This document shows, in pieces, positions 16,021 through 22,040 of a stretch of DNA of 47,243 bases. How positions within the stretch are numbered: the stretch's first letter is position 1; each line of letters starts with the position of its first letter. Below the pieces are notes generated by a model. It saw only the letters and a program-made list of their open reading frames with translations. It did no database searches and was not told where the DNA came from. The position numbers were made by a program, and so were the translations under genes. The DNA lies in NCBI GenBank assembly GCA_016342345.1, contig JAEINO010000026.1, forward strand, positions 1 to 47,243, read 5' to 3'. This stretch comes from Pseudodesulfovibrio sp. (lineage in GTDB: Bacteria; Desulfobacterota; Desulfovibrionia; Desulfovibrionales; Desulfovibrionaceae).

Positions 16021-16788
16021 ATGAAAAGTCCCCTCTCATGGGTCGGCGGTAAATCTCGCCTGGCCGACCAAATCTCCACACTCATTCCCGAACACAAACA
16101 CTACGGCGAAGCCTTCGCTGGCGCGGGCTGGGTATTCTTCAGAAAAGAACCCAGCAAGTATGAAAGCCTGAACGACATCAACGGCGACCTTGTCAGCTTT
16201 TACCGTGTCCTTCAGCATCACCTGGAGGAATTTTGTAAACAGTTCAAATTCATTCTTTCATCCAGGGAAACCTTCTCGGATTTCAAGCAGCAGCTCGAAG
16301 CTGGAGGGCTGACCGAAATACAGCGTGCGGCCCGGTTTTATTATCTCCAACGCCTGACCTTTGGCGGCAAGGTGACAGGTCGAAACTTTGGAGTCGATGT
16401 AGCAGGCCGTCCCCGTATAAATTTGCTTCGTATGGAAATGGATTTGTCAGATATTCATTTGAGGCTTGTAAATACGACAATTGAGAATCTACCCTGGGAA
16501 AACTACATCCCCCGATATGACCGGCCGGAAACATTTTTCTACCTGGACCCACCATACTACGGCACCGAGCACTTCTATGGACGGGGCCTGTTCACCAAAG
16601 AAGACTTCACGCGCCTGGCCGGATTGCTGGCAACGGTCAAGGGCAAGTTCCTGCTCTCCCTCAATGATTGCCCGGAAGTACGCAAGATATTCGCGGCCTT
16701 CGATATCAAGGGAACAAAAACAAAGTACACGGTCGGCGGAGGAGCAAAGGCAAAGACGGCGGGGGAAGTGTTTATTTTGAATTATTAG
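16021..16788 (+). CDS. Phage DNA adenine (N6) methyltransferase, D12 class
   Basis: A 255-residue Dam-type enzyme. The N-terminal SPLSWVGGKSRLADQI supplies the SAM-binding region and carries the 'GGK' signature, FAGAGWVFF is motif I-like, and FFYLDPPYYGTEHFYG (about residues 174-189) is the catalytic DPPY motif IV. It methylates adenine in duplex DNA, probably to shield phage DNA from restriction or to mark it for regulation; the target sequence cannot be read from this sequence. It is preceded by a structured leader and not by a partner endonuclease, so it looks like a solitary methylase. Confidence 0.9.
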   Translation: MKSPLSWVGGKSRLADQISTLIPEHKHYGEAFAGAGWVFFRKEPSKYESLNDINGDLVSFYRVLQHHLEEFCKQFKFILSSRETFSDFKQQLEAGGLTEIQRAARFYYLQRLTFGGKVTGRNFGVDVAGRPRINLLRMEMDLSDIHLRLVNTTIENLPWENYIPRYDRPETFFYLDPPYYGTEHFYGRGLFTKEDFTRLAGLLATVKGKFLLSLNDCPEVRKIFAAFDIKGTKTKYTVGGGAKAKTAGEVFILNY

Positions 16789-16812
16789 GCAATGAGAAAG
16801 TCCCGGTCTAGG

Positions 16813-16836
16813 CCAAGACGTTTTCCATAAATGTTG
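16813..16836. repeat. Left copy of 24-bp inverted repeat (IR-A)
   Basis: The 24 bases at 16813-16836 (starting CCAAGACGTTTTCC, ending ATAAATGTTG) are the exact reverse complement of 17654-17677. The similarity continues outward for roughly 20 more bases with a few mismatches and one indel, up to the dam stop codon. The pair brackets the two small minus-strand genes at 16926-17436. Confidence 0.85.
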
Positions 16837-16845
16837 AAAAAAAGA

Positions 16846-16868
16846 CCCCCAGTTTTTGGGGGCCTTTT
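16846..16868 (+). terminator. Rho-independent terminator after dam
   Basis: CCCCCA (16846-16851), a 5-base loop and TGGGGG (16857-16862) are followed by CCTTTT. It lies 57 bases after the dam stop codon and would end the P-Q-ogr-dam transcript. The run of A bases before the stem would also let it work for leftward transcription from the 57-residue gene. Confidence 0.75.
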
Positions 16869-16925
16869 CGCTATGCTTCTTTGAGATGCCGTACTTTTGA
16901 TTGCATATAGAGAATAATGCAGTAG

Positions 16926-17099
16926 CTACACATGCCCTCGAAGAATTTTTTCTCTAAGCTCTTCAGCCTCATGGACTGCTTCCTGAATTTCTTCTTCAGT
17001 CAAAGGGCGCCCAAGCTCGCTTTGCTTCATGGCTTTCGTAGTTTGAATAGCAACGGTCATCATTGCGGCTTCAATTCTCAAGACCTGACTTTCATCCAT
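16926..17099 (-). CDS. Small helical acidic protein, 57 residues, unknown
   Basis: An ATG at 17099 opens 57 codons: MDESQVLRIEAAMMTVAIQ, then TTKAMKQSELGRPLTEEEIQ, then AVHEAEELREKILRGHV, stop at 16926-16928. The composition (long amphipathic helix, LTEEEIQEAVHEAEEL) is protein-like. No strong ribosome-binding site is seen. It lies inside the inverted-repeat-bracketed cassette and on the same strand as the next gene. I do not recognise the family. Confidence 0.5.
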   Translation of the reverse strand: MDESQVLRIEAAMMTVAIQTTKAMKQSELGRPLTEEEIQEAVHEAEELREKILRGHV

Positions 17100-17196
17100 G
17101 GCTGTCTCGCAGGTTAGGGTTAATATGAAACATGCGTTCTATACCGCAACGCACAATAAACATGCAACTATTTCAAATCCGTTAAGGAAAACAATG

Positions 17197-17436
17197 CTAT
17201 TGTTTTCTCCATTCACTCCACCAATCACTCAAGCATTTGGGAGGTTGGAACCCAAGGCGCATATACAAAGGGGCTGAAATTCGTTCCTTAGCATATGTGT
17301 GTGGGTTGAGTTCTCCTTCAATGGTAGAAATGCGCCTTCTATCAATCCAACTCCAGAACTTATTCCAAAGCCCATTGATAGCAACAGAGATGACAATGCC
17401 TAAGGCCGTTCCGAGAGCCGTTTCAATGATGGTCAT
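17197..17436 (-). CDS. Small membrane-anchored protein, 79 residues, unknown
   Basis: A 79-residue protein with one hydrophobic N-terminal helix (residues 3-25, IETALGTALGIVISVAINGLW) followed by a basic, tryptophan-rich tail ending in LSDWWSEWRKQ. AGGAG is 6 bases before the ATG, supporting expression. It sits with the 57-residue gene between the two arms of a 24-bp inverted repeat in an AT-richer region. Small membrane proteins in phage accessory loci often act in superinfection exclusion; that is inference from position only. Confidence 0.6.
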   Translation of the reverse strand: MTIIETALGTALGIVISVAINGLWNKFWSWIDRRRISTIEGELNPHTYAKERISAPLYMRLGFQPPKCLSDWWSEWRKQ

Positions 17437-17597
17437 AGATTGCTCCTATTTTGGGATAAACAATCCTTCTATAACAAATGTAATGGCATGAATGCCAGCG
17501 TAAAAAACCGTAATATCAGCAGTAGTATAATCACCGTCTCATTGAGATGAGATTCGTCGAATTAGGCAACCTGGGAAAATATTTTACCCATAAGAAT

Positions 17598-17629
17598 AAC
17601 CCCCTGATCGTACAGACAATCAGGGGGTT
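17598..17629. terminator. Bidirectional terminator hairpin
   Basis: AACCCCCTGAT (17598-17608) and ATCAGGGGGTT (17619-17629) form a perfect 11-bp stem with a 10-base loop. It separates the unknown DPDNG-motif gene, whose leftward transcript would end here, from the 79-residue gene. Confidence 0.65.
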
Positions 17630-17653
17630 ACGATTGATTTTAGGCGTTTTCGT

Positions 17654-17677
17654 CAACATTTATGGAAAACGTCTTGG
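17654..17677. repeat. Right copy of 24-bp inverted repeat (IR-B)
   Basis: Exact reverse complement of 16813-16836. It also forms its own hairpin, CGTTTTC (17645-17651) with GAAAACG (17665-17671). It is followed by CTAGGCCGGGGCTTTC, a tail also seen at the related elements near 18610-18650 and 20726-20759. Confidence 0.85.
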
Positions 17678-17735
17678 GTCTAGGCCGGGGCTTTCTTTCG
17701 TAAATGTCGAAGCCCTCATATGGCGATTCCAACAT

Positions 17736-18503
17736 TTACATTTGATTCCATAGCTTTATATGCTGATGCCAAGACCCAGAAGTCATGTGATTAACAATCT
17801 CAGCAAAGTGTTGCCTATGAGCCGATTGGGGAACAAGGAAGTATGTCCTAACAGTGCCTCGGAAGCACCTTAGCGACAAAACCATGTCTGTTCCTAATAT
17901 GTTCATGATGTTTAATTTTCGTTCTTTAAGTTGGGTGATATGGGGTTTGCCCATGTGCATATGCTGATAAATTATAAGGCTTTTCCCATTGTTCCACAGT
18001 CGTTCTAATTCATCCCAATAGATGTATTTGAAATGTTTTTGTGTTCTTTTTCCAGCACTAGAAACTTCAATTCCATTGTCTGGATCGCAAAAAACAAGGT
18101 CGCAATCTTTGAATACTTGCAAAGCACGGTCAAACCAACGATCTCGTTCCTCCTCTCGTTGGTTTGGATGAGTTGTTACCTTGATGATGTCTTCGAAATA
18201 CACAGTGCTTTCAGGCAATAGTTGTAAATTTTTAAATGATGAAACATTTCTATTCGCTTGGATAATTTCCCCATCATTGCCGATTAGATGGGCTTTTAAT
18301 GAGTCGAATAATTTTGGATCACAGGAACGATAAATTTCTCGGAGATCTTTTTTTAGATATCCTAAATGCTTGCCGTTGTTGTTGTGATTCTCGTCTTCGG
18401 CCAAGCACCAAAGAACACCGATCTTTTCAGCGTAGCTCGCAGTTTTGCGGAGGAGTCCATATTTTGAAAAATCACCAATATTACCAAAATATCTATTCTG
18501 CAT
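17736..18503 (-). CDS. Unknown protein with DPDNG motif (methyltransferase-like?)
   Basis: A 255-residue protein starting MQNRYFGNIGDFSKYGLLRK, with a CDPDNGIE element at about residues 139-146 and a C-terminal half with KSLIIYQHMH and RTYFLVP strands. The strand-then-DPDNG layout resembles the catalytic DPPY/NPPY loop of amino-methyltransferases, but the SAM-binding glycine motif is not obvious. It belongs to a family usually labelled hypothetical and common in mobile elements. It is AT-rich compared with the phage structural genes, on the same strand as the HsdR-N-like nuclease, and separated from it by a repeat-type hairpin. A defence-related role is speculative. Confidence 0.65.
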   Translation of the reverse strand: MQNRYFGNIGDFSKYGLLRKTASYAEKIGVLWCLAEDENHNNNGKHLGYLKKDLREIYRSCDPKLFDSLKAHLIGNDGEIIQANRNVSSFKNLQLLPESTVYFEDIIKVTTHPNQREEERDRWFDRALQVFKDCDLVFCDPDNGIEVSSAGKRTQKHFKYIYWDELERLWNNGKSLIIYQHMHMGKPHITQLKERKLNIMNILGTDMVLSLRCFRGTVRTYFLVPQSAHRQHFAEIVNHMTSGSWHQHIKLWNQM

Positions 18504-18624
18504 AAAATTTTTACCACTCTCGTAACAGGTAAAGGATTATCCCTAAGCCAATAGCCTCTTGTTGGTAAATATAAACAAGGGGCTATGTCCTTCTTTATGG
18601 TATTTTATTAACAGTTATGGAAAC

Positions 18625-18650
18625 GCCCCGGTTTTAGCCGGGGCTTTTTC
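18625..18650 (+). terminator. GCCCCGG/CCGGGGC hairpin with T-run
   Basis: GCCCCGG (18625-18631), a 6-base loop and CCGGGGC (18638-18644) are followed by TTTTTC. The T-run points rightward although both neighbouring genes read leftward. The preceding AACAGTTATGGAAACG matches the repeat at 17655-17671 with one substitution and one deletion. Confidence 0.65.
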
Positions 18651-18652
18651 AT

Positions 18653-19732
18653 TTAATCATCGTACTGCGCAATGGTTGCTTTCAGCTGGTTTGCAAAAGA
18701 GTAGATATCATCCAAGGTCTCAATAGGCTTACGCTCCTCTGTCTTGTTTTCGTCAAACACACCCAGATATTTTTGAGTTGCGTTGAAATGGAGACGACAA
18801 ATTGGTTTTCTGTTGTTGTCGTCAAGCAGGATGCCGCAGTAGCTTTGCTTGTCGCGCATAACTATCCTTGAGAGGTCTATATCTTCTCGAAGGATCGATT
18901 TTACAATGTGGAAGCCTTCGAACTCCTCTTCAGTCGTGGTAATCTTTGAGTTTTCTTTTTCTGAATTGTTTTCGACATCACCAGTCTCTGTAGACCCCAG
19001 TACGGCGGAATCCTTGCCGCCTGTCATGGCTTTTTTTAATCGTTCGTCAATTTTGTCGTTGATGTAATCCCGTGCGGCCTGGGCAACACGAGAACGAAAT
19101 TCTTCGATAACGTTGGCTCTCAGCGGGCCAGAATATATTTTTGAAGCAAATTGACGAACGAAGTCGTCACTAGGGGAGTCTAGTTCTTGACTCAGGAATC
19201 GTTTTATTTGACGTGTATATTTTAAGTTCTGTGCTGCATTAAGCGTGGTGTCCTCATTGAAGTTGCCCTGTCCGAGTTTTTGAAGTTCCACGATTAAGGT
19301 TTCATCAATATTTTCAAAGTCAAAAATCATGAACGGTTTGGGGTCCATTAAATTAGGCTTGTCTAGATCTGAATAGAATTCATAGATTACACCGTCCGTA
19401 AGCACTCCTACCCGGGCGGTCGGAGTGTTTTGGAAATAGCGGTGCAGTTGGTTTGCTTTTCCTTGATCCAAGGACGTTCCACATGACTTGCATTCAAAAA
19501 GCATAATGGGTTTGCCTTCTTTCATTACGACATAGTCAACCTTCTCGTTCTTTTTTGTTCCGGTGTCCGCAGTATATTCTGGAACAACTACACGCGGATC
19601 AGAAGGGTCATATCCGAGCAGCTGCAAAAACGGCTGGATAAATGCATTTTTTGTCGCCTCTTCTGTTTCAATGAGATCTCGCAAGTCCTTTACCCTCATG
19701 GCGAGATTCGCAACACTGGTTTGGAAATCCAT
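18653..19732 (-). CDS. HsdR N-terminal-domain nuclease-like protein (PD-(D/E)XK)
   Basis: A 359-residue protein whose N-terminal 170 residues match the stand-alone HsdR N-terminal (HSDR_N_2, COG4748-like) family. TEEATKNAFIQPFLQLLGYD carries the helix glutamate, KVDYVV gives Asp66, and MLFECKSCG gives Glu80-x-Lys82, together a complete PD-(D/E)XK site. The helicase domain of a type I restriction subunit is absent. The C-terminal third is acidic and then folds into a region with YCGILLDDNNRKPICRLHFN, common in these proteins. It has a CAGGAG ribosome-binding site. A DNA-cleaving defence or anti-phage role is likely but unproven. Confidence 0.75.
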   Translation of the reverse strand: MDFQTSVANLAMRVKDLRDLIETEEATKNAFIQPFLQLLGYDPSDPRVVVPEYTADTGTKKNEKVDYVVMKEGKPIMLFECKSCGTSLDQGKANQLHRYFQNTPTARVGVLTDGVIYEFYSDLDKPNLMDPKPFMIFDFENIDETLIVELQKLGQGNFNEDTTLNAAQNLKYTRQIKRFLSQELDSPSDDFVRQFASKIYSGPLRANVIEEFRSRVAQAARDYINDKIDERLKKAMTGGKDSAVLGSTETGDVENNSEKENSKITTTEEEFEGFHIVKSILREDIDLSRIVMRDKQSYCGILLDDNNRKPICRLHFNATQKYLGVFDENKTEERKPIETLDDIYSFANQLKATIAQYDD

Positions 19733-19829
19733 ATCAACTCCTGTTTTTTATGTGTTATTTCCTGCTCTATACGTCCAGACTACGTCTGCCCGATATCATG
19801 AATTTTGTTGCTTGGGGGAAACTTGGCTG

Positions 19830-19850
19830 TGTGTGTATTTTGTACACACA
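19830..19850. promoter_or_regulatory. hicA operator 1
   Basis: TGTGTGTA (19830-19837) and TACACACA (19843-19850) form a perfect inverted repeat with a 5-base spacer, upstream of the hicA -35 box. The same motif with 6-bp arms recurs 43 bases downstream, about four helical turns. HicB proteins with ribbon-helix-helix domains bind such paired sites. Confidence 0.65.
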
Positions 19851-19855
19851 TGACC

Positions 19856-19884
19856 TTGACACAGAATTGCAGCGTGTGTATATT
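19856..19884 (+). promoter_or_regulatory. hicA sigma-70 promoter
   Basis: A consensus -35 TTGACA (19856-19861), a 17-base spacer and a -10 TATATT (19879-19884). Transcription would be expected to begin about 7 bases later, at 19890-19892, on the hicA start codon itself. Confidence 0.75.
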
Positions 19885-19891
19885 CTACACA
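19875..19891. promoter_or_regulatory. hicA operator 2, over the -10 box and start codon
   Basis: TGTGTA (19875-19880), a 5-base spacer and TACACA (19886-19891). It covers the -10 element and ends on the A of the ATG, so a bound repressor would block polymerase directly. Confidence 0.65.
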
Positions 19892-20079
19892 TGAAGAGCG
19901 CGGAAGTAATTAAAATGATCGAGGCCCATGGCTGGGTGAAGGTCAGGACGTCCGGGAGCCACAACCACTTTAAGCACCTGACAATGCCGGGTCTGGTGAC
20001 GGTACCGCACCCCAAAAAGGACATCCCGATTGGAACTCTCAAGTCGATTGAAAAAATTTCCGGCACCAAACTTCGGTAA
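19891..20079 (+). CDS. hicA: HicA-family mRNA interferase toxin
   Basis: A 62-residue HicA toxin with the double-stranded-RNA-binding-like fold. MKSAEVIKMIEAHGWVKVR leads to the conserved GSHNHFKH, with the catalytic histidine, and VTVPHPKKDIPIGTLKSI. HicA cleaves mRNA and blocks growth until bound by HicB. The start is fixed by family alignment. No ribosome-binding site precedes it, and the promoter places +1 at the ATG, suggesting a leaderless, poorly translated mRNA. hicB lies 209 bases downstream, farther than usual. It is probably a phage-borne stability or abortive-infection module. Confidence 0.9.
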   Translation: MKSAEVIKMIEAHGWVKVRTSGSHNHFKHLTMPGLVTVPHPKKDIPIGTLKSIEKISGTKLR

Positions 20080-20288
20080 GGGGAGGCCCCGAAAGGGGCC
20101 ACTTCCTGTCTCCTCCGGCTTATGAGACAGGGCCTTCAAATATATGGCTATGGAACGTGAGAAAATCAGCAGGAAACCTGAGAAATATTTATTTATCCTG
20201 GATGCTCTCACAACGTTTTTAACAACAAACAAATGGAGTGGTTTTAGAGTGAGCAAGACTCTAAAACAAAAAAGAATGGAGCGACATT
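20080..20288 (+). other. Long hicA-hicB intergenic region with three perfect hairpins
   Basis: No convincing gene is seen in these 209 bases. Three perfect stems are present: GGCCCC-gaaa-GGGGCC (20085-20100), CCTGTCTC/GAGACAGG (20105-20112 with 20124-20131), and GTTTTAGAGT/ACTCTAAAAC (20241-20250 with 20258-20267). The last is followed by AAAAAAG and lies just before the hicB ribosome-binding site. They could terminate hicA messages, stabilise the hicB message, or serve as a HicB site. Confidence 0.5.
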
Positions 20289-20696
20289 ATGGCAACCTAC
20301 TTTGCTGTAATCCACAAGGATCAAGATTCCGATTATGGCGTCTCGTTCCCCGACCTTCCCGGCTGTATTACTGCCGGGGGCACGTTGGCGGAAGTGGAAA
20401 GTATGGCTCGGGAGGCCCTCGCAGGGCATCTTGAAGTTATGCGGGACGAAGGGATGGATATTCCTAGCCCCAGCGACTATGCGGAGGTACACGCAGAATA
20501 TCATCAAGACGATGGCTTTGTTGCCATAGTCATGGAGACAGTACCGGAAAAGGTAAAACGAGTGAGATTTAACGTAAGCTTTTCTGAATTGGACTTGGCG
20601 GTGATTGATGCCGCTGCAGATGCACAAGGGCTCGACCGCTCTGCCTACTTAGCCGTAGCAGGTAAGAGCATGGCCCAAGGTAAATGCGCAGCCTAA
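20289..20696 (+). CDS. hicB: HicB-family antitoxin
   Basis: A 135-residue HicB antitoxin. The N-terminal partial RNase H-like domain shows YFAVIHKDQDSDYGVSFPDLPGC and ITAGGTLAEVESMAREAL. The C-terminal part (about 90-130, VKRVRFNVSFSELDLAVIDAAA) is a ribbon-helix-helix DNA-binding domain, so it can both neutralise HicA and repress the operon through the TGTGTA-N5-TACACA sites. GGAG lies 7 bases before the ATG. The wide gap from hicA implies either its own promoter or a long polycistronic message. Confidence 0.92.
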   Translation: MATYFAVIHKDQDSDYGVSFPDLPGCITAGGTLAEVESMAREALAGHLEVMRDEGMDIPSPSDYAEVHAEYHQDDGFVAIVMETVPEKVKRVRFNVSFSELDLAVIDAAADAQGLDRSAYLAVAGKSMAQGKCAA

Positions 20697-20725
20697 TGTA
20701 ATAAAAAATATAATGGCAAAAAGAA

Positions 20726-20759
20726 AAGCCCCGGCAGCGAGAAATTGTTGTCGGGGCTT
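20726..20759. terminator. Bidirectional terminator between hicB and the 59-residue gene
   Basis: AAGCCCCGGC (20726-20735) and GTCGGGGCTT (20750-20759) form a 10-bp stem with one G-U pair and a 14-base loop, placed between convergent genes. The GCCCCGG stem and the following CTTCATT resemble the elements near 18625 and 17680. Confidence 0.75.
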
Positions 20760-20768
20760 CTTCATTGT

Positions 20769-20948
20769 CTAGATATTGCCAACCTCCGGGACATCCAACA
20801 CCAACAAGCATTCCGTCACATCATCCGCCAGCAGGTGCAGGAGCTCGCTGCCGTCTGGTTGTTTGTCTGCCATCCAGTAAAGGGCCTGGGCAATCCGTGA
20901 GAGTTTATTCAAAGCATCATCGTGAGAGAGTTGTTTCTGGTCGAGCAT
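20769..20948 (-). CDS. Small conserved-looking phage protein, 59 residues, unknown
   Basis: Starting at the ATG at 20948 (GGAG is 8 bases upstream), the product is MLDQKQLSHDDALNKLSRIA, then QALYWMADKQPDGSELLHLL, then a short acidic C-terminus. It is all-helical by inspection, similar in style to small DUF3077-like proteins of phages and plasmids. I cannot assign a function. It converges on hicB and shares its terminator. Confidence 0.6.
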   Translation of the reverse strand: MLDQKQLSHDDALNKLSRIAQALYWMADKQPDGSELLHLLADDVTECLLVLDVPEVGNI

Positions 20949-21023
20949 GAGTATTCTCCAATAGAGTGATTGGGTGGCCCTTCCCTCAAAGGTGGCACCA
21001 GAGCGTCTGCAATGGTTGCGCAT

Positions 21024-21600
21024 TCTATCGGATGTGGGTGTTTCTCCAACAAACAGAGTGGCTTGTTGCTTGGTGGGCTAATCCTATTACCCCCTGCATA
21101 AATTTCGATCACGGAAAAGTGTATAAACGTCGGCGAGATTGGGAAAATCAGCTGTAAGCCTTGTGGCACAAAGGTTGAGTGGATATTTGTATTTGTAATA
21201 AAAGAGTAAAGAATTGTAATCGAAAATAAAATAGGTCGTAAAATTAGGCAGTTAGCTTTCTTAAAAGTGTAAGTGAAAAAGTGTATATTTATTACAGTAA
21301 TATTACTTATTTATTACAAATTTTAATTAGCTGTTAGCCTTAGAGCCTCAACGCTTCCCGCTGTTTTTTTTATCCGCGCCGACATTTAGACACTTTTCCG
21401 TAATGAGTTTTTTGGGGATTTTCTTTTTGTCTCTTGCATGCGCCTGCGCCTGCGTGCGCGTAAAATATCCACGCTCTCGTAAAAGGGTAGACGGCCACCT
21501 GGATGAATGGATCCAGGTGGCCGTCTCTATATGGAGGGATGTTCGGTAGACTTGGTGACAACGACGCCGATGGCGTAGCTGGGAAATGGAAAGTGATTTG
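21024..21600. other. Gene-free AT-rich region, candidate phage replication origin
   Basis: No convincing gene lies here. Inverted 25-base arms ACGGAAAAGTGT-N-TAAA-N-GTCGGCG occur at 21111-21135 and, reversed, at 21377-21401, with two mismatches. Further AAAAGTGTA cores occur at 21263-21271 and 21276-21285. Between them is very AT-rich DNA with the perfect 12-bp palindrome AGTAATATTACT (21296-21307). Repeated cores, an AT-rich stretch and the adjacent primase gene are features of an iteron-type origin. Near the right end is a 16-bp perfect hairpin (21489-21526). Confidence 0.45.
21489..21526. terminator. Perfect 16-bp hairpin
   Basis: AGACGGCCACCTGGAT (21489-21504), a GAATGG loop and ATCCAGGTGGCCGTCT (21511-21526). 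It lies 75 bases past the end of the leftward early operon. Transcription of that operon would reach it, so it may be the operon terminator although no U-run follows; alternatives are an origin-associated structure or a recombination site. Confidence 0.5.
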
Positions 21601-22032
21601 TTATGTTTTAAAAACCCAACATCTTTTTTTACTGCCGGTTATTTTACTCATGATGTTTCGATGTGGCCCTGCATAGCGTTGGGATTTCTTCAGGTGTGTG
21701 AGTAGTGTTGAATATGGAGGCTCTGCCAGGCCGTGCGCCCAGCATGCCTCTTTAACTTGCCGAAGGTTGATTGCAATCATTTTAGAATCTGGTGAGTGGT
21801 TCAGTTTGTCTAAGCCGATCTCATTTACTGTGTCCCAAAACATTTCTACCACCCAATGGTCAGGTGGGTTTTCTTTTGTTGCAAGTCCTTGTTCGATGTC
21901 CGCAAGATGCAGCATGTCGAGGACTCCTTGTGAAGCCAGTGGGCAATTGAGATATTTGCTCCATATCTTGGCGATTCGCTCAAGGCGGCTTTTGTCTACA
22001 ACTTGTGCAAGGGGGAGTCTTTTGTCTTCCAT
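21601..22032 (-). CDS. Stand-alone paralogue of the primase C-terminal domain
   Basis: A 143-residue protein started at the ATG at 22032 (AGGAA upstream). It resembles the C-terminal region of the primase encoded just before it. FWDTVNEIGLDKLNHSPDSK-like and MIAINLRQVKEACWAHG match FWETVQYLDN...MNHSEKPE and FIAINLNHFRAQCQAHG, and both proteins end in RCWVFK plus one residue. This indicates tandem duplication of a terminal domain as a separate subunit. The function of that domain is unknown; a role in replisome loading or oligomerisation is possible. Confidence 0.7.
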   Translation of the reverse strand: MEDKRLPLAQVVDKSRLERIAKIWSKYLNCPLASQGVLDMLHLADIEQGLATKENPPDHWVVEMFWDTVNEIGLDKLNHSPDSKMIAINLRQVKEACWAHGLAEPPYSTLLTHLKKSQRYAGPHRNIMSKITGSKKRCWVFKT

Positions 22033-22040
22033 AATTTTTC

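Noticed and set aside
20241..20267. CRISPR repeat-like GTTTTAGAGT hairpin
   Set aside because: It occurs once, without spacers or cas genes; the resemblance is limited to one half-repeat.
20144..20434. 96-codon open frame across the hicA-hicB gap
   Set aside because: It runs far into hicB in another frame, and its second half is a shadow of hicB. No ribosome-binding site supports it.
16790..20760. Integron attC array
   Set aside because: The repeats lack typical attC core sites and no integron integrase is seen; the pattern is better described as terminator-like modules.
21296..21307. TAATATTAC, the rolling-circle nick site of geminiviruses, inside the AT-rich palindrome
   Set aside because: In AT-rich DNA this 9-mer is easily found by chance, and no HUH endonuclease is encoded here.
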